Source: Phycisphaerae bacterium (GTDB taxonomy: Bacteria > Chloroflexota > Anaerolineae > 4572-78 > J111). From it: a stretch of DNA of 58,273 nt. Of the stretch, positions 36,251 through 44,956 are shown one piece after another (positions within the stretch are counted from its first letter, which is position 1; each line of letters opens with the position of its first letter). The position numbers were made by a program, and so were the translations under genes. Location of the stretch: the NCBI GenBank assembly GCA_028285035.1, contig JANQQF010000118.1:1-58273 (forward strand), written 5' to 3'. The notes under the pieces are model-generated. The model worked only from the letters and a program-made list of their open reading frames with translations. It made no database searches and had not been told where the DNA came from.

Positions 36251-38593
36251 ATGCAAAATTTTAAGAATTCATCCGTGTTTAGACTTGGGCTTACATTGAT
36301 GATAACTCTAATCATATCACAATTGATGTATATGTCTGTGGCTGCTTTTTGGCCCGATGAGCAATCTAGCACACCTCTAACAAATCAGGCAACAACCTTG
36401 TCTTTGCCTCCCCAATCCATACAACCTACATCTCCAACATTCCTGCCAAGCTATTTGATTACCTCTACGCTCTATTTGCCCTATATTTTTGCCCCGGAGC
36501 TAATTCTAACTGTCTCAAGCCAACTGGAAACACCCGTTTTGATATCCCCAACCTCTGGTAGCTATCATGAACAAACAACCTTTGACTGGGAGGATGTAGC
36601 AGATGTTCCGCTCTATCACTTTCAGCTTTCAGACACTGCTGATTTTGGGACGCTGATTGTTGATGAGATTGTAAATCAAAGTGGGTACACTCTAGCAGAT
36701 ACCCTAACCGGAACATTCTATTGGCGAGTCTTTTCTCGGGAGGGATCAAATCGAAGCGATTACTCTGAAACTCGGACGGTTTATCTGCTTTCGTTGGATA
36801 GTCCCACTTTGATTACACCTGCTGATGGTGGACTCGTTGGTTTGCCCACCTTTGATTGGATGGACGTGACAAGCGCAACAACATATCTACTGGAAATCGC
36901 CCCCACCAATGCATTTAGTACCACAATTTACAGCACAACGACAACGGTAAGTACAGCGAATTATACACACAACTTGACGGGAGATTTCTATTGGCGAGTC
37001 CAGGCTTCATTAGATGAAGTTGTTAGTCCATACTCTGAAGTCCGTTCGGTTCAATTATTAACCTTAGGTAGCCCCACCTTACTGACTCCAGGTGAGGGGG
37101 AAAAGATTGGAACGCCAAATTTTTCCTGGACTTCGGTAGAGAATGCCACCAGTTATCAACTTGATTTGTCGTTAAGTAGTGAGTTTGGAGTAATTGACTA
37201 TAGCGAGGTGACAACGGACACGACGCTGACTTACACGGGCGACTTAACAGGCACATATTCTTGGCGGGTCCAAGCCCAGAATGGTGATATTGTTGGCCCA
37301 TACTCTGAAAGCCGTTCCCTTGAGTTGGCTGCCTTAGATGCCCCTATGTTGATCAGCCCTGAAAACGGGGCAGCCCAAGCACAACCCACATTTGATTGGG
37401 ATGATGTAACAGAGGCAACAAGTTATCAGATTCAAATTGCAGATGCAGCCGATTTTTCTACACCATTGATTAATCAAAGTGTGATTTCAAGTGCGTTTAG
37501 CTTTTCCAGCATTCAGCTTGGAACCTTTTACTGGCGTGTTTACGCCCTGAAAGATGGTCAGGCTGGCCCAATGTCGGAGACTCGTACGGTTGAGTTGGTT
37601 GATTACAATGGCGATGCGGACGGTGATAGTTTGCCCAATGGGTGGGAGCTACACGGCTTTGATTACGATGACGATGGCATTTTAGATGTTGATTTACCCG
37701 CTTTGGGGGCAAATTATTTGCATAAAGATTTATTTGTTGAGATGGACTATATGGTTCATCCCAATAACTCTGTGCAACTGGCCCCAAATCAAACGGTTAT
37801 GGATCGTATCGTGGAAGTTTTTGCGAATATTCCTATCTCAAATCCTGACGGAATTGATGGGATCAAAATTCACCTCGATTTAGATGATGAGGTGCCCTAT
37901 GATGATAATATATCTTGGGGAACAAATGGTGATCTGCCAGAATTTTTTGCCCTAAAGGATGCTTACTTTGAACCGGAACGTATCCCCGTTTATCACTACA
38001 TGATTTGGGCGAATCGCTACGCTAACCATGGCTCGACTAAACCATTTGCGACTGGCGTTTCACCGAGGGTGCCTGGAACAGAGTTTTTGGTTACGCTGGG
38101 TAATTTCAACGGTGGGACAGGTGGGACAAATGATGAGAAAGTGAGTACCTTTGTCCATGAACTGGGACACAATTTAGGATTAGCTCACGGCGGTGGTAAT
38201 GCAAAAAATTATAAGCCTAACTACTTTAGCCAAATGAATTACTGGTGGTCATTGAGCGGTGTGGATGTTGATGGTGAGGATGTTATTGGCTACCAGACCT
38301 TTGAACTGCCTTCTTTGAATGAAAGTAATCTTAATGAGGCAGCGGGGCTGAGAGATAATAACAATGTATTAACCGGTTATACCACATTCTATTACTGTCC
38401 AAATAGGAGTATCCGATCCGTCGCGGCTGATGGGCCGATTGATTGGAATTGTGATGGGGATACCAATGATACAGGCGTTAGTTCGGACATTAATGATGAT
38501 GACACGATAGGCAGTCTCTCATCTGAAAATGATTTGGATAACCTCGATTTTACCGGGGCGAGTAGTAAACAGATTATTGGGAAACATCCGTAA
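36251..38593 (+). CDS. Exported metzincin-like metalloprotease with Ig/FN3-like repeats
   Basis: The 780-residue protein starts with a signal sequence (about 10-33). Four repeats of roughly 90 residues (about 95-455) follow, each with a PTFDWxDV opening and a GTFYWRVxA.. ending, as in bacterial Ig/FN3-like surface domains. A Ca-binding DxDxDG stretch (DGDSLPNGWELHGFDYDDDG) resembles thrombospondin type-3 repeats. The protease region has HELGHNLGLAHGGG, the zinc motif HExxHxxGxxH, followed by FSQMNYWWS as a likely Met-turn. No C-terminal sorting signal is visible. Substrate is unknown. Confidence 0.88.
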   Translation: MQNFKNSSVFRLGLTLMITLIISQLMYMSVAAFWPDEQSSTPLTNQATTLSLPPQSIQPTSPTFLPSYLITSTLYLPYIFAPELILTVSSQLETPVLISPTSGSYHEQTTFDWEDVADVPLYHFQLSDTADFGTLIVDEIVNQSGYTLADTLTGTFYWRVFSREGSNRSDYSETRTVYLLSLDSPTLITPADGGLVGLPTFDWMDVTSATTYLLEIAPTNAFSTTIYSTTTTVSTANYTHNLTGDFYWRVQASLDEVVSPYSEVRSVQLLTLGSPTLLTPGEGEKIGTPNFSWTSVENATSYQLDLSLSSEFGVIDYSEVTTDTTLTYTGDLTGTYSWRVQAQNGDIVGPYSESRSLELAALDAPMLISPENGAAQAQPTFDWDDVTEATSYQIQIADAADFSTPLINQSVISSAFSFSSIQLGTFYWRVYALKDGQAGPMSETRTVELVDYNGDADGDSLPNGWELHGFDYDDDGILDVDLPALGANYLHKDLFVEMDYMVHPNNSVQLAPNQTVMDRIVEVFANIPISNPDGIDGIKIHLDLDDEVPYDDNISWGTNGDLPEFFALKDAYFEPERIPVYHYMIWANRYANHGSTKPFATGVSPRVPGTEFLVTLGNFNGGTGGTNDEKVSTFVHELGHNLGLAHGGGNAKNYKPNYFSQMNYWWSLSGVDVDGEDVIGYQTFELPSLNESNLNEAAGLRDNNNVLTGYTTFYYCPNRSIRSVAADGPIDWNCDGDTNDTGVSSDINDDDTIGSLSSENDLDNLDFTGASSKQIIGKHP

Positions 38594-38616
38594 TAAGCTG
38601 ATATTTAGTAGCAAGA

Positions 38617-38655
38617 CCACGAGACTGCGTGCTAAGGTTGTCTCGTGGCCTTTTT
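38617..38655 (+). terminator. Intrinsic terminator after the metalloprotease
   Basis: CCACGAGAC (38617-38625) pairs perfectly with GTCTCGTGG (38640-38648), followed by CC and five Ts, 24 bases after the stop codon. Confidence 0.92.
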
Positions 38656-38679
38656 GCTTTCTAATGTAACTTGGCTTCC

Positions 38680-38707
38680 TCGACAACTGATATTTTTATG
38701 CTAGAAT
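38680..38707 (+). promoter_or_regulatory. Promoter of the UGA-containing foldase gene
   Basis: TCGACA (38680-38685) and an extended -10, TG-C-TAGAAT (38702-38707), are separated by 16 bp. Start of translation is 40 bases downstream after AGGAG. Confidence 0.65.
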
Positions 38708-38747
38708 AACACGGTCTTGAAATATTACACTACTTAAGAGGAGAAAA

Positions 38748-40232
38748 ATGGTAAAAAAATACCTAACAGTAACCCCTTGGTTATTGAGTATTGGTATATT
38801 GGCGCTTTTGCTCGCTGCCTGCGGCGGTGGAGCTGCCCCTGAAGATGAGGCTCCTGCTGCTGTCGAGGCAGAAGTGTCTACGGAAGAGGCTGTTGAAGAG
38901 GCCGACTCATCGGAAGCGAACGACACCTCGGCAACCGAGACCGAAGAAGAAGTAGCTGAAGAGGTTGTCGAAGAGCCTGAGGCGGTTGAGGCCGAGAGCG
39001 CTGAAGAGGAAAGCATGTCTGAAGAGGCTCATTCAGATGAGGAAACCCACTTAGAGGAAGAAACCCATTCAGAAGAAGAAGCCAGTACCGAGACAAACGA
39101 AAATTTGTTGGCGCCAGACCAGTCATTGAGCACAGGGGCCATGTGTCAGGGCTTTGATGTCCCAGATAATCCGGTGATTGCGCGGATTTCTGACGCAGAT
39201 TGGGTGCGTGGGCCGGATGATGCCCCCGTGACCATTATTGAGTACGGGGACTTCCAATGACCGGGCTGTGGCGCTGCGCATCCCGTGTTGGATGCCCTTA
39301 AAGAGAATTACGGCAGTGAAATTCAAGTTGTTTATCGTCACCTTCCCTTGATTACAATTCATGACAAAGCCCAGGTTTCAGCTGAAGCTTCGGAGGCGGC
39401 TGGGGCACAAGGTATGTTCTGGGAGATGCATGACATTTTGTTTGAGCGTCAGACTGAGTGGAGCTCTATTCCGGAAGCGACTGTGATCGAGACCTTTGTT
39501 GAGTATGCCGAAATGATTGGTATTTCTGACATCGATCAATTCCGAGAAGATTTAGAGAATGACACTTACGCGGAAAAAGTGTTGGGCGAGTATCAAATTG
39601 CAACACAAGCTAACCTCTCTAGCACGCCCACATTTTTTATGAACTATGTCGGCTACCCGTCTCGAGAGTTTGGCTTGTCTTATGAGGGGTTAGATGCCTT
39701 CATCCAATTGATGAAGCTTCGAAATCGCTGGTTTAGTGATGGCCCAGAGCAAGTGATTGATCCGGCTAAAACATATGAAGCGACAGTTGAGACTGAAAAA
39801 GGTGATATCGTTTTCGAACTTTTCTCTGATACTGCACCAGTTAATGTAAACAGTTTCGTCTTTCTAGCTCAACAAGGGTGGTATGAAGATGTGTCATTCC
39901 ACCGTGTACTTGAAGGGTTTATGGCTCAGGGAGGAGACCCGACTGGCTTAGGGATTGGTTTCCCTGGTTATCGGTGTGATGATGAAGTCAATCCGGCCCG
40001 TAGTTTTGATGGGCCTGGGGTGGTTGCTTTGGCCAATAGCGGCCCAAACAGTAATGGGAGCCAGTTCTTTATTACATTTGGTCCCACAGAACATCTTAAC
40101 CCAAGTTTTACAATCATTGGGCAGGTTACCGACGGTCAAGATATCGTTGACAGCTTGACCCTACGTGACCCACAAAACCCAAATGCTGGACCGGGTGACC
40201 GCATTATCAATATTGTGGTTGAGGAAAAGTAA
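38748..40232 (+). CDS. Putative selenoprotein: DsbA-like/cyclophilin fusion lipoprotein with in-frame UGA
   Basis: Read through one UGA (39258-39260), the frame encodes 494 residues. A lipobox LLAAC (Cys25) anchors it outside the membrane. A Glu-rich low-complexity linker (about 30-125) leads to a DsbA/Thioredoxin_4-like domain (about 140-335) and a cyclophilin-type prolyl isomerase (about 342-494; FHRVLEGFMAQGGDPTGLG, NGSQFFITFG). The UGA is residue 171, in EYGDFQ-U-PGCG. Relatives carry Cys here as the first residue of CxxC, so UPGC is a classic selenocysteine redox motif. Frame and similarity continue without change after the UGA. A SECIS-like hairpin surrounds it. The likely role is extracytoplasmic disulfide chemistry plus proline isomerisation. 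Alternatives are a nonsense mutation or sequence error. Automatic annotation would split it into two genes. Confidence 0.8.
39254..39291 (+). promoter_or_regulatory. SECIS-like nested hairpin around the UGA
   Basis: CCAA (39254-39257) pairs with UUGG (39288-39291). The UGA (39258-39260) forms an internal bulge. CCGGG (39261-39265) pairs with CCCGUG (39282-39287) with one bulged U. An apical stem GCG/CGC (39271-39273, 39277-39279) has the loop CUG and a bulged G. Bacterial SECIS elements also place the UGA in or at the base of a hairpin. The loop G is 16 bases after the UGA, at the short end of the usual range. Confidence 0.5.
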
Positions 40233-40256
40233 GTTAACCTTACATCTGAGTTTTTG

Positions 40257-40287
40257 GCCTAGCAACGCTAAGTTGCTAGGCTTTTTT
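40257..40287 (+). terminator. Intrinsic terminator after the foldase gene
   Basis: GCCTAGCAAC (40257-40266) pairs perfectly with GTTGCTAGGC (40272-40281), then six Ts. The last two bases coincide with the stop region of the convergent gene at 40286. Confidence 0.93.
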
Positions 40288-41056
40288 ATTCCTCAAGTGC
40301 GGCCTGCCAGTCTGGATACACCGGGTCGGGTAACAAGTCCTGACGTAATCGAGATACATCATATTGTGCCGGTGGATGGGGTAAAGGTGTATCAAAAGAA
40401 GCAGAAGGTAACCCAAGCTTTGCACAAGCCTGTTGGTAGAACGCTTCGCGAGTAGGGCAAGGGGGGATAACACCCAGATAAATTTTGGCTGGATTTGGAT
40501 GTTGTAACGCGGTAGCTGTAGCCTTGGCTGCATCATCATAATGAATAAGAGCCAAGCTTTTATTGGGTGCGCCTAAAATCGGATAGCCCCGACGTTTTAA
40601 GACGGAATACGGCCCTCGCCCTGAGCGATATAAACCCCCGAACCGGATAACCACACCCTTCTCTCCTGCCCAATCGAGAAAGGCTTGCTCGGTCGCAGCG
40701 ATGGCTTGAGCCCGCTCACTTTCCCCTGGCCTTGTATCCTCTGTCACAATCCCTTTCGGCAGACCATAGTAGCCTGTCGAGCTAATTAGAACGGCTCGAA
40801 CTGGCGGAGACGTGTTTTCCAAGGCCTCAATGGCTATCTTTTGGATGGTGTGTCCAGGCAAGGTCAATAAAAGCACGTCATCTGTTTGCAAAACTTGAGA
40901 TGGCTCCCCAAGCCGAGGTTCGATGCCCATTGCTCGTAAAGCCTCGTGACGTGTCTCTGTTTTTGTGAATGCAATGACTTCACCCTGTTGGTCACGCCAT
41001 AGCTGCGCCACTCGTCCGCCAAGCTCACCTGCTCCCCAGATAATGAGACGTCTCAT
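40286..41056 (-). CDS. NAD(P)-dependent epimerase/dehydratase-like protein
   Basis: A 256-residue Rossmann-fold protein. The nucleotide-binding loop GAGELGGRVA (residues 8-17) is G-x-G-x-x-G, and STGYYGLPKG near residue 93 matches the SxxxY region of atypical extended SDRs such as YeeZ. The catalytic YxxxK pair of typical epimerases is not obvious, and RFGGLYRSGRGPYSVLKR follows. Such proteins often act on sugar nucleotides or as NADPH-binding regulators. The next gene is rfbB, divergently oriented, with 173 bp between the two start codons. Confidence 0.85.
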   Translation of the reverse strand: MRRLIIWGAGELGGRVAQLWRDQQGEVIAFTKTETRHEALRAMGIEPRLGEPSQVLQTDDVLLLTLPGHTIQKIAIEALENTSPPVRAVLISSTGYYGLPKGIVTEDTRPGESERAQAIAATEQAFLDWAGEKGVVIRFGGLYRSGRGPYSVLKRRGYPILGAPNKSLALIHYDDAAKATATALQHPNPAKIYLGVIPPCPTREAFYQQACAKLGLPSASFDTPLPHPPAQYDVSRLRQDLLPDPVYPDWQAALEE

Positions 41057-41229
41057 AAATAAAATTCTCCTGATACATTTCTCTCAATTTTACAACAGCC
41101 CATCGTAAAGTCGAAACTGAATCTTTTTGTTAATGTTCATTATCACCTCATTCGCTTGCCTAAAAAACGCTCCTGTCTATCATGCAGAACTTGTTGTTTT
41201 TTGATATATGATGTTCTTTCGGAGGAACA

Positions 41230-42249
41230 ATGAAAAATCTACTAATCACGGGCGGAGCGGGCTTTATCGGCTCAAACTTTGTCCATCTTATGTTGGAAAA
41301 GTATGATGACATCAATGTCGTTGTCTATGATAAATTGACCTATGCTGGTAACCCCGACAATCTATTGCCTGTGGCGGATGATTCACGTTACAATTTTGTA
41401 CAAGGTGACATCTGTGATGCGGATACGGTAGATGCCGCTATGCAGCAATATGATATTGATACGATTGTAAATTTTGCTGCGGAAACGCATGTGGATCGTT
41501 CGCTGACGGAACCGGGTGGATTTATTCAAACGGATGTGTATGGCACCTACGTTTTATTGGAAGCTGCCAAGAAGTACGATATTGAGCGTTATCATCAAAT
41601 CAGTACCGATGAGGTCTATGGTGAGGTGATGGAGGGACGTTCGACGGAGGTGGACCAGCTTGAACCCCGTAGTCCTTATTCCGCAGCCAAAGCAGGTGGC
41701 GATCTGATGTGTCTGGCCTACTTTACCAGTTTTGACGTACCAGTGACCATCACCCGTGGCAGCAACAACATCGGACCATACCAATACCCCGAAAAAGTGG
41801 TACCCCTCTTTGTCACCAACGCGATTGACGATGTCGCATTACCTTTGTATGGCGACGGCTCACAGATGCGAGATTATCAATTTGTCGGGGATCATTGCGA
41901 GGGGATTGATGTGGTACTACAAAAAGGCCAACTCGGTGAAATTTATAATCTTGGCACTGGACACGAAACCCGTAACATCGATATGGCTCATCTGCTTCTT
42001 GAATTGCTGAATAAACCGCGAACGCTTCTGCAACCTGTTACGGACCGACCTGGTCACGACCGCCGTTATGCCATCGATTGCAGCAAAGTCGAGGCCTTGG
42101 GCTGGAAAAGTGCTCACAATTTTGAGCAAGCCCTTGAAGCGACGGTTAAGTGGTATGTTGATAATGAAACTTGGTGGCGTAAAATCAAGAGCGGGGAACA
42201 TTACAAGGATTATTACGCTCGCCAATATGCTGGGCGCGAAGTATCGTAG
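41230..42249 (+). CDS. rfbB: dTDP-glucose 4,6-dehydratase
   Basis: The 339-residue enzyme converts dTDP-glucose to dTDP-4-keto-6-deoxyglucose, the first committed step toward L-rhamnose and other deoxysugars. GGAGFIGSNFVHLM binds NAD. TDEVYGEV supplies the Asp-Glu pair characteristic of the 4,6-dehydratases, and Tyr150/Lys154 (SPYSAAKAGG) form the YxxxK motif. NNIGPYQYPEKVVPLFVTNA is diagnostic. CGGAGG lies 6 bases before the ATG. The companion rfbA, rfbC and rfbD are not in the window. Confidence 0.96.
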   Translation: MKNLLITGGAGFIGSNFVHLMLEKYDDINVVVYDKLTYAGNPDNLLPVADDSRYNFVQGDICDADTVDAAMQQYDIDTIVNFAAETHVDRSLTEPGGFIQTDVYGTYVLLEAAKKYDIERYHQISTDEVYGEVMEGRSTEVDQLEPRSPYSAAKAGGDLMCLAYFTSFDVPVTITRGSNNIGPYQYPEKVVPLFVTNAIDDVALPLYGDGSQMRDYQFVGDHCEGIDVVLQKGQLGEIYNLGTGHETRNIDMAHLLLELLNKPRTLLQPVTDRPGHDRRYAIDCSKVEALGWKSAHNFEQALEATVKWYVDNETWWRKIKSGEHYKDYYARQYAGREVS

Positions 42250-42376
42250 AATTTATGATTTTTGATTGACGATTTACGAGGATATAAAAACCGTACAGTT
42301 TCTGACCAAAGAAACTGTACGGTTTTCTATTGAGCTATTGTGTTACTCGTAAATCTAAAATCGCCAGTCGTAAATT
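42250..42376. repeat. 31-bp inverted repeat enclosing a terminator
   Basis: The arms 42250-42280 and 42346-42376 are inverted copies matching at about 21 of 31 positions, with perfect ends such as GATTTACGAG/CTCGTAAATC. They carry the ATCGTAAATCG-type sequence that recurs at 56343-56375. The rfbB terminator hairpin lies inside. It looks like a small mobile or palindromic element inserted at, or supplying, the terminator. Confidence 0.6.
42287..42326. terminator. Bidirectional terminator between rfbB and the transglutaminase gene
   Basis: A 17-bp perfect stem (AAAACCGTACAGTTTCT with AGAAACTGTACGGTTTT) has a 6-base loop. Flanking A and T runs allow use from both strands. Confidence 0.9.
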
Positions 42377-42378
42377 GA

Positions 42379-44700
42379 CTAGGCTCTATTCCACGGCAAG
42401 AGCCGTTTTAACCCCAACTTCACCATCACAGGGCGAATGACGCGCCAAGCCCGCTGACTTTCACGCCCTAAACTATTTTCGTAGGTTACCCCCTGGCTGA
42501 AAGTTTTTTGGACGTAGTCATCGGCGATGGTATCCACTTCACGATGATACCCCGGCAACTTCTGCTTGAGGACCGTTGCTTGCTCATAAGGTGTTTGCCA
42601 GGGCTGTAATATGGCTCCCGTCCATCGAGCCAGTTTTATCATTCCCTCATATAAGTTTGCGATGTTGCGGCTAGCGTGTGTCTGTTGTCGATTCCACCAG
42701 AAGGCAAGACCACCACCCGCTATGACTACAAACAACAATAAGCCTGAAACAGTACGGCCAATCACAGTTGAGGTTAAGCTCACCTGATTACCCAAAAATG
42801 GAATATTGAAACCAATCAAGCTATCACTGTCAATGAAAGCCTCATCATCAATCGGGATATTGGCTAAATCAGTGTCGGGTCGACCACCATCAGGACGGTC
42901 ATCTGGATTTGGCGCGTTTGGCAAGGATGCCCCTGATCCACCTTGGTCTGGATCTTCTGGCCGAATAATGTTAGGTTGGGCTGCAGTCGGCTCAAATTCA
43001 ATCCAGCCATACCTTGGGAAGTAAACCTCAACCCAGGAGTGAGCATCGGCGTTGATGACGTGGAAGACATCGCGGTCCGAGTCGTAAGTGCCTTGGGCGT
43101 AACCAGCGGCCATTCGAGCCGGAACCCCTTGTGACCGCAACATTGTAATCATTGAGGTGGCATAGTAATCGCAGTAGGCTTCCTTCAGATCGAATAAGAT
43201 GTAATCAACCTTATCGACCCCAGGTGGCGGCGGCTGGATGGCCTCGTTATAACTCAGATTGTTGCGTAAATATCTTTCTATGGCCTGAGCTTTATCATAC
43301 GGCGTGGATGCATCCGCCGTGATTTGTTGAGCCAACTCACGGGTTCGGTCAGTAATCGGTGGTAGTTGTAGATAACGCTCACTAATCCATTCTGGATACT
43401 GCGTACCTGCATTGCGAAGTTGATTGATGCTGGCTTGGCTTACGGCTGAAACAACGGTATAGCTCTCGCCCTCATCAATCCCTGCATCACTACGAATGTA
43501 GGAAATCTCTTCAAGGTATGGTTCTTGACCTCGCTCCCAACGAGGCTGAGATGAGGAAGAAATTTGCTCATTGCTAAGAGTATTAAAGGTAATGCGAGCG
43601 GTTCGGTCAAAGTCGACGAGACTGCCCATGGCATAGAGAACGGTTGAGCCGCCCCGATATAGGGTGTAGGTTTGGGTGATGGCCTGTCGATTGAGATATT
43701 GGGGGAGAGATGGCGTTGCATCTTCAGCCACTGAGGCTGAGTCGCGGTGGGTGCTGCGCCAGCCGATGCCGTTGTATTCATCGTAAATGGTCGCTCGCCA
43801 ATAGCGGCCAACCCCATCGACTTGCACATCCATAACGGGCTGGTCCGTTAGATAGCGAGGGCCGCCAAGCGCAAAAGATTGGCCGAATACACCGACTGCA
43901 GCCGTTTCATTACGATAATTAAGGTCAGCGTAAAGTCGATTCCAGTTGCTCTGGACGTCTTGCCAGCGACCCTGGAAATTATCTAGAACACCAAAGGTTT
44001 TGGCATCAACCACAGGCGGGGTCAGCCAAGCTACCCCAATAATGAGGGCTGAGAAAATAACACCATCTCGTAACAGATCAAACCCAACATCAGGACGATA
44101 AAATATGCCTTCAGCGCGCCAATTTGCTTCCTGAACCACAGTATTAAAGCGAATAACGAGAATGAGGGAGAGCAGCAGGTAAACCAGGAACCAGAAGGTG
44201 ATGTCGTTAGGGGCATAGTACAAGTTCATCGTGAGTACTACCCCGCTGGGCACAATAGCCTGCCATACGCGTCCGGTACGGAAGACAAACCAGACCGTCA
44301 AATAGCCCATACACCACACAATAACACTCATTTGCAAGATAAACATCAAGTTATCATAACTCGTCCCACCTTGCAGGGCGGTGTTGTACCAGGAATTGAG
44401 CCGAATCGCCAGGTTTTCCCAACGTTCTATCCAAGTATAGTGGGCCGGGAGTAGTCGTGTGGTTACCCAAAATGACCAACCAATACCGATAATCAGACTG
44501 AAGACGTGGGCGAGAAAACCGATAAGGATGCTTCGCGCCAACATCATCCCCATCAGGATTGATCCCAGACCAACAAAGAGAATAATATTGAGACCGCGTG
44601 TCCAACCAGAAGCACCGACCGCAAAGGTCGCTGACAAGACAAGCCCAGCGGTTAATAACACTAAAGATCGTGAATTTAAGAGAAGTTGCTGTTTACCCAC
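42379..44700 (-). CDS. TgpA-type membrane transglutaminase
   Basis: A 773-residue protein with five or six N-terminal membrane helices (about 10-245), a large extracytoplasmic region, a transglutaminase-like core (about 480-575), another membrane helix (about 640-660) and a C-terminal cytoplasmic DUF4129-like tail. The catalytic motif is EAYCDYYATSMITMLRSQGV (Cys), then NADAHSWVEVYFPRYGW (His), then FEPT. The acidic third residue is Glu rather than Asp in this motif, a known variant. TgpA-like proteins are essential envelope proteins in Pseudomonas, with unknown natural substrates. It faces rfbB across a shared terminator. Confidence 0.93.
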   Translation of the reverse strand: MGKQQLLLNSRSLVLLTAGLVLSATFAVGASGWTRGLNIILFVGLGSILMGMMLARSILIGFLAHVFSLIIGIGWSFWVTTRLLPAHYTWIERWENLAIRLNSWYNTALQGGTSYDNLMFILQMSVIVWCMGYLTVWFVFRTGRVWQAIVPSGVVLTMNLYYAPNDITFWFLVYLLLSLILVIRFNTVVQEANWRAEGIFYRPDVGFDLLRDGVIFSALIIGVAWLTPPVVDAKTFGVLDNFQGRWQDVQSNWNRLYADLNYRNETAAVGVFGQSFALGGPRYLTDQPVMDVQVDGVGRYWRATIYDEYNGIGWRSTHRDSASVAEDATPSLPQYLNRQAITQTYTLYRGGSTVLYAMGSLVDFDRTARITFNTLSNEQISSSSQPRWERGQEPYLEEISYIRSDAGIDEGESYTVVSAVSQASINQLRNAGTQYPEWISERYLQLPPITDRTRELAQQITADASTPYDKAQAIERYLRNNLSYNEAIQPPPPGVDKVDYILFDLKEAYCDYYATSMITMLRSQGVPARMAAGYAQGTYDSDRDVFHVINADAHSWVEVYFPRYGWIEFEPTAAQPNIIRPEDPDQGGSGASLPNAPNPDDRPDGGRPDTDLANIPIDDEAFIDSDSLIGFNIPFLGNQVSLTSTVIGRTVSGLLLFVVIAGGGLAFWWNRQQTHASRNIANLYEGMIKLARWTGAILQPWQTPYEQATVLKQKLPGYHREVDTIADDYVQKTFSQGVTYENSLGRESQRAWRVIRPVMVKLGLKRLLPWNRA

Positions 44701-44897
44701 AAGGTGACTCCCTAACCTGTTTTTCTATTCGTATTATAACCCACTCTCTCATTCTCTCGGTTAGATGGCTTACAACTGTGGCATTATTCTGACGAGGTGT
44801 AATAGTTTGATAAGTTTCTCTAATTCCACGAATTTGTCAAATTAGACACTAATTTCATAGTTAACATAACAATTTCTGTGAGACGACAGCGGGGAAT

Positions 44898-44919
44898 GAA
44901 AAGGGGGGACCTACCCCCC
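44898..44919 (-). terminator. Intrinsic terminator of arsM
   Basis: A G6/C6 stem with a 5-base loop is followed on the minus strand by TTTT. It lies 38 bases after the arsM stop. Apart from it, I see nothing in the 256-bp gap 44701-44956. Confidence 0.6.
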
Positions 44920-44956
44920 AATCCCCGGTCTGCGACGCTATCTCTACAAAGTACGG

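Noticed and set aside
38748..39260. Two separate genes: a short lipoprotein (38748-39260) and a DsbA-cyclophilin protein starting at 39285
   Set aside because: Both halves share one frame, the break falls exactly on the active-site residue, there is no ribosome-binding site before 39285, and the second half would lose its signal peptide and the first strand of its redox fold.
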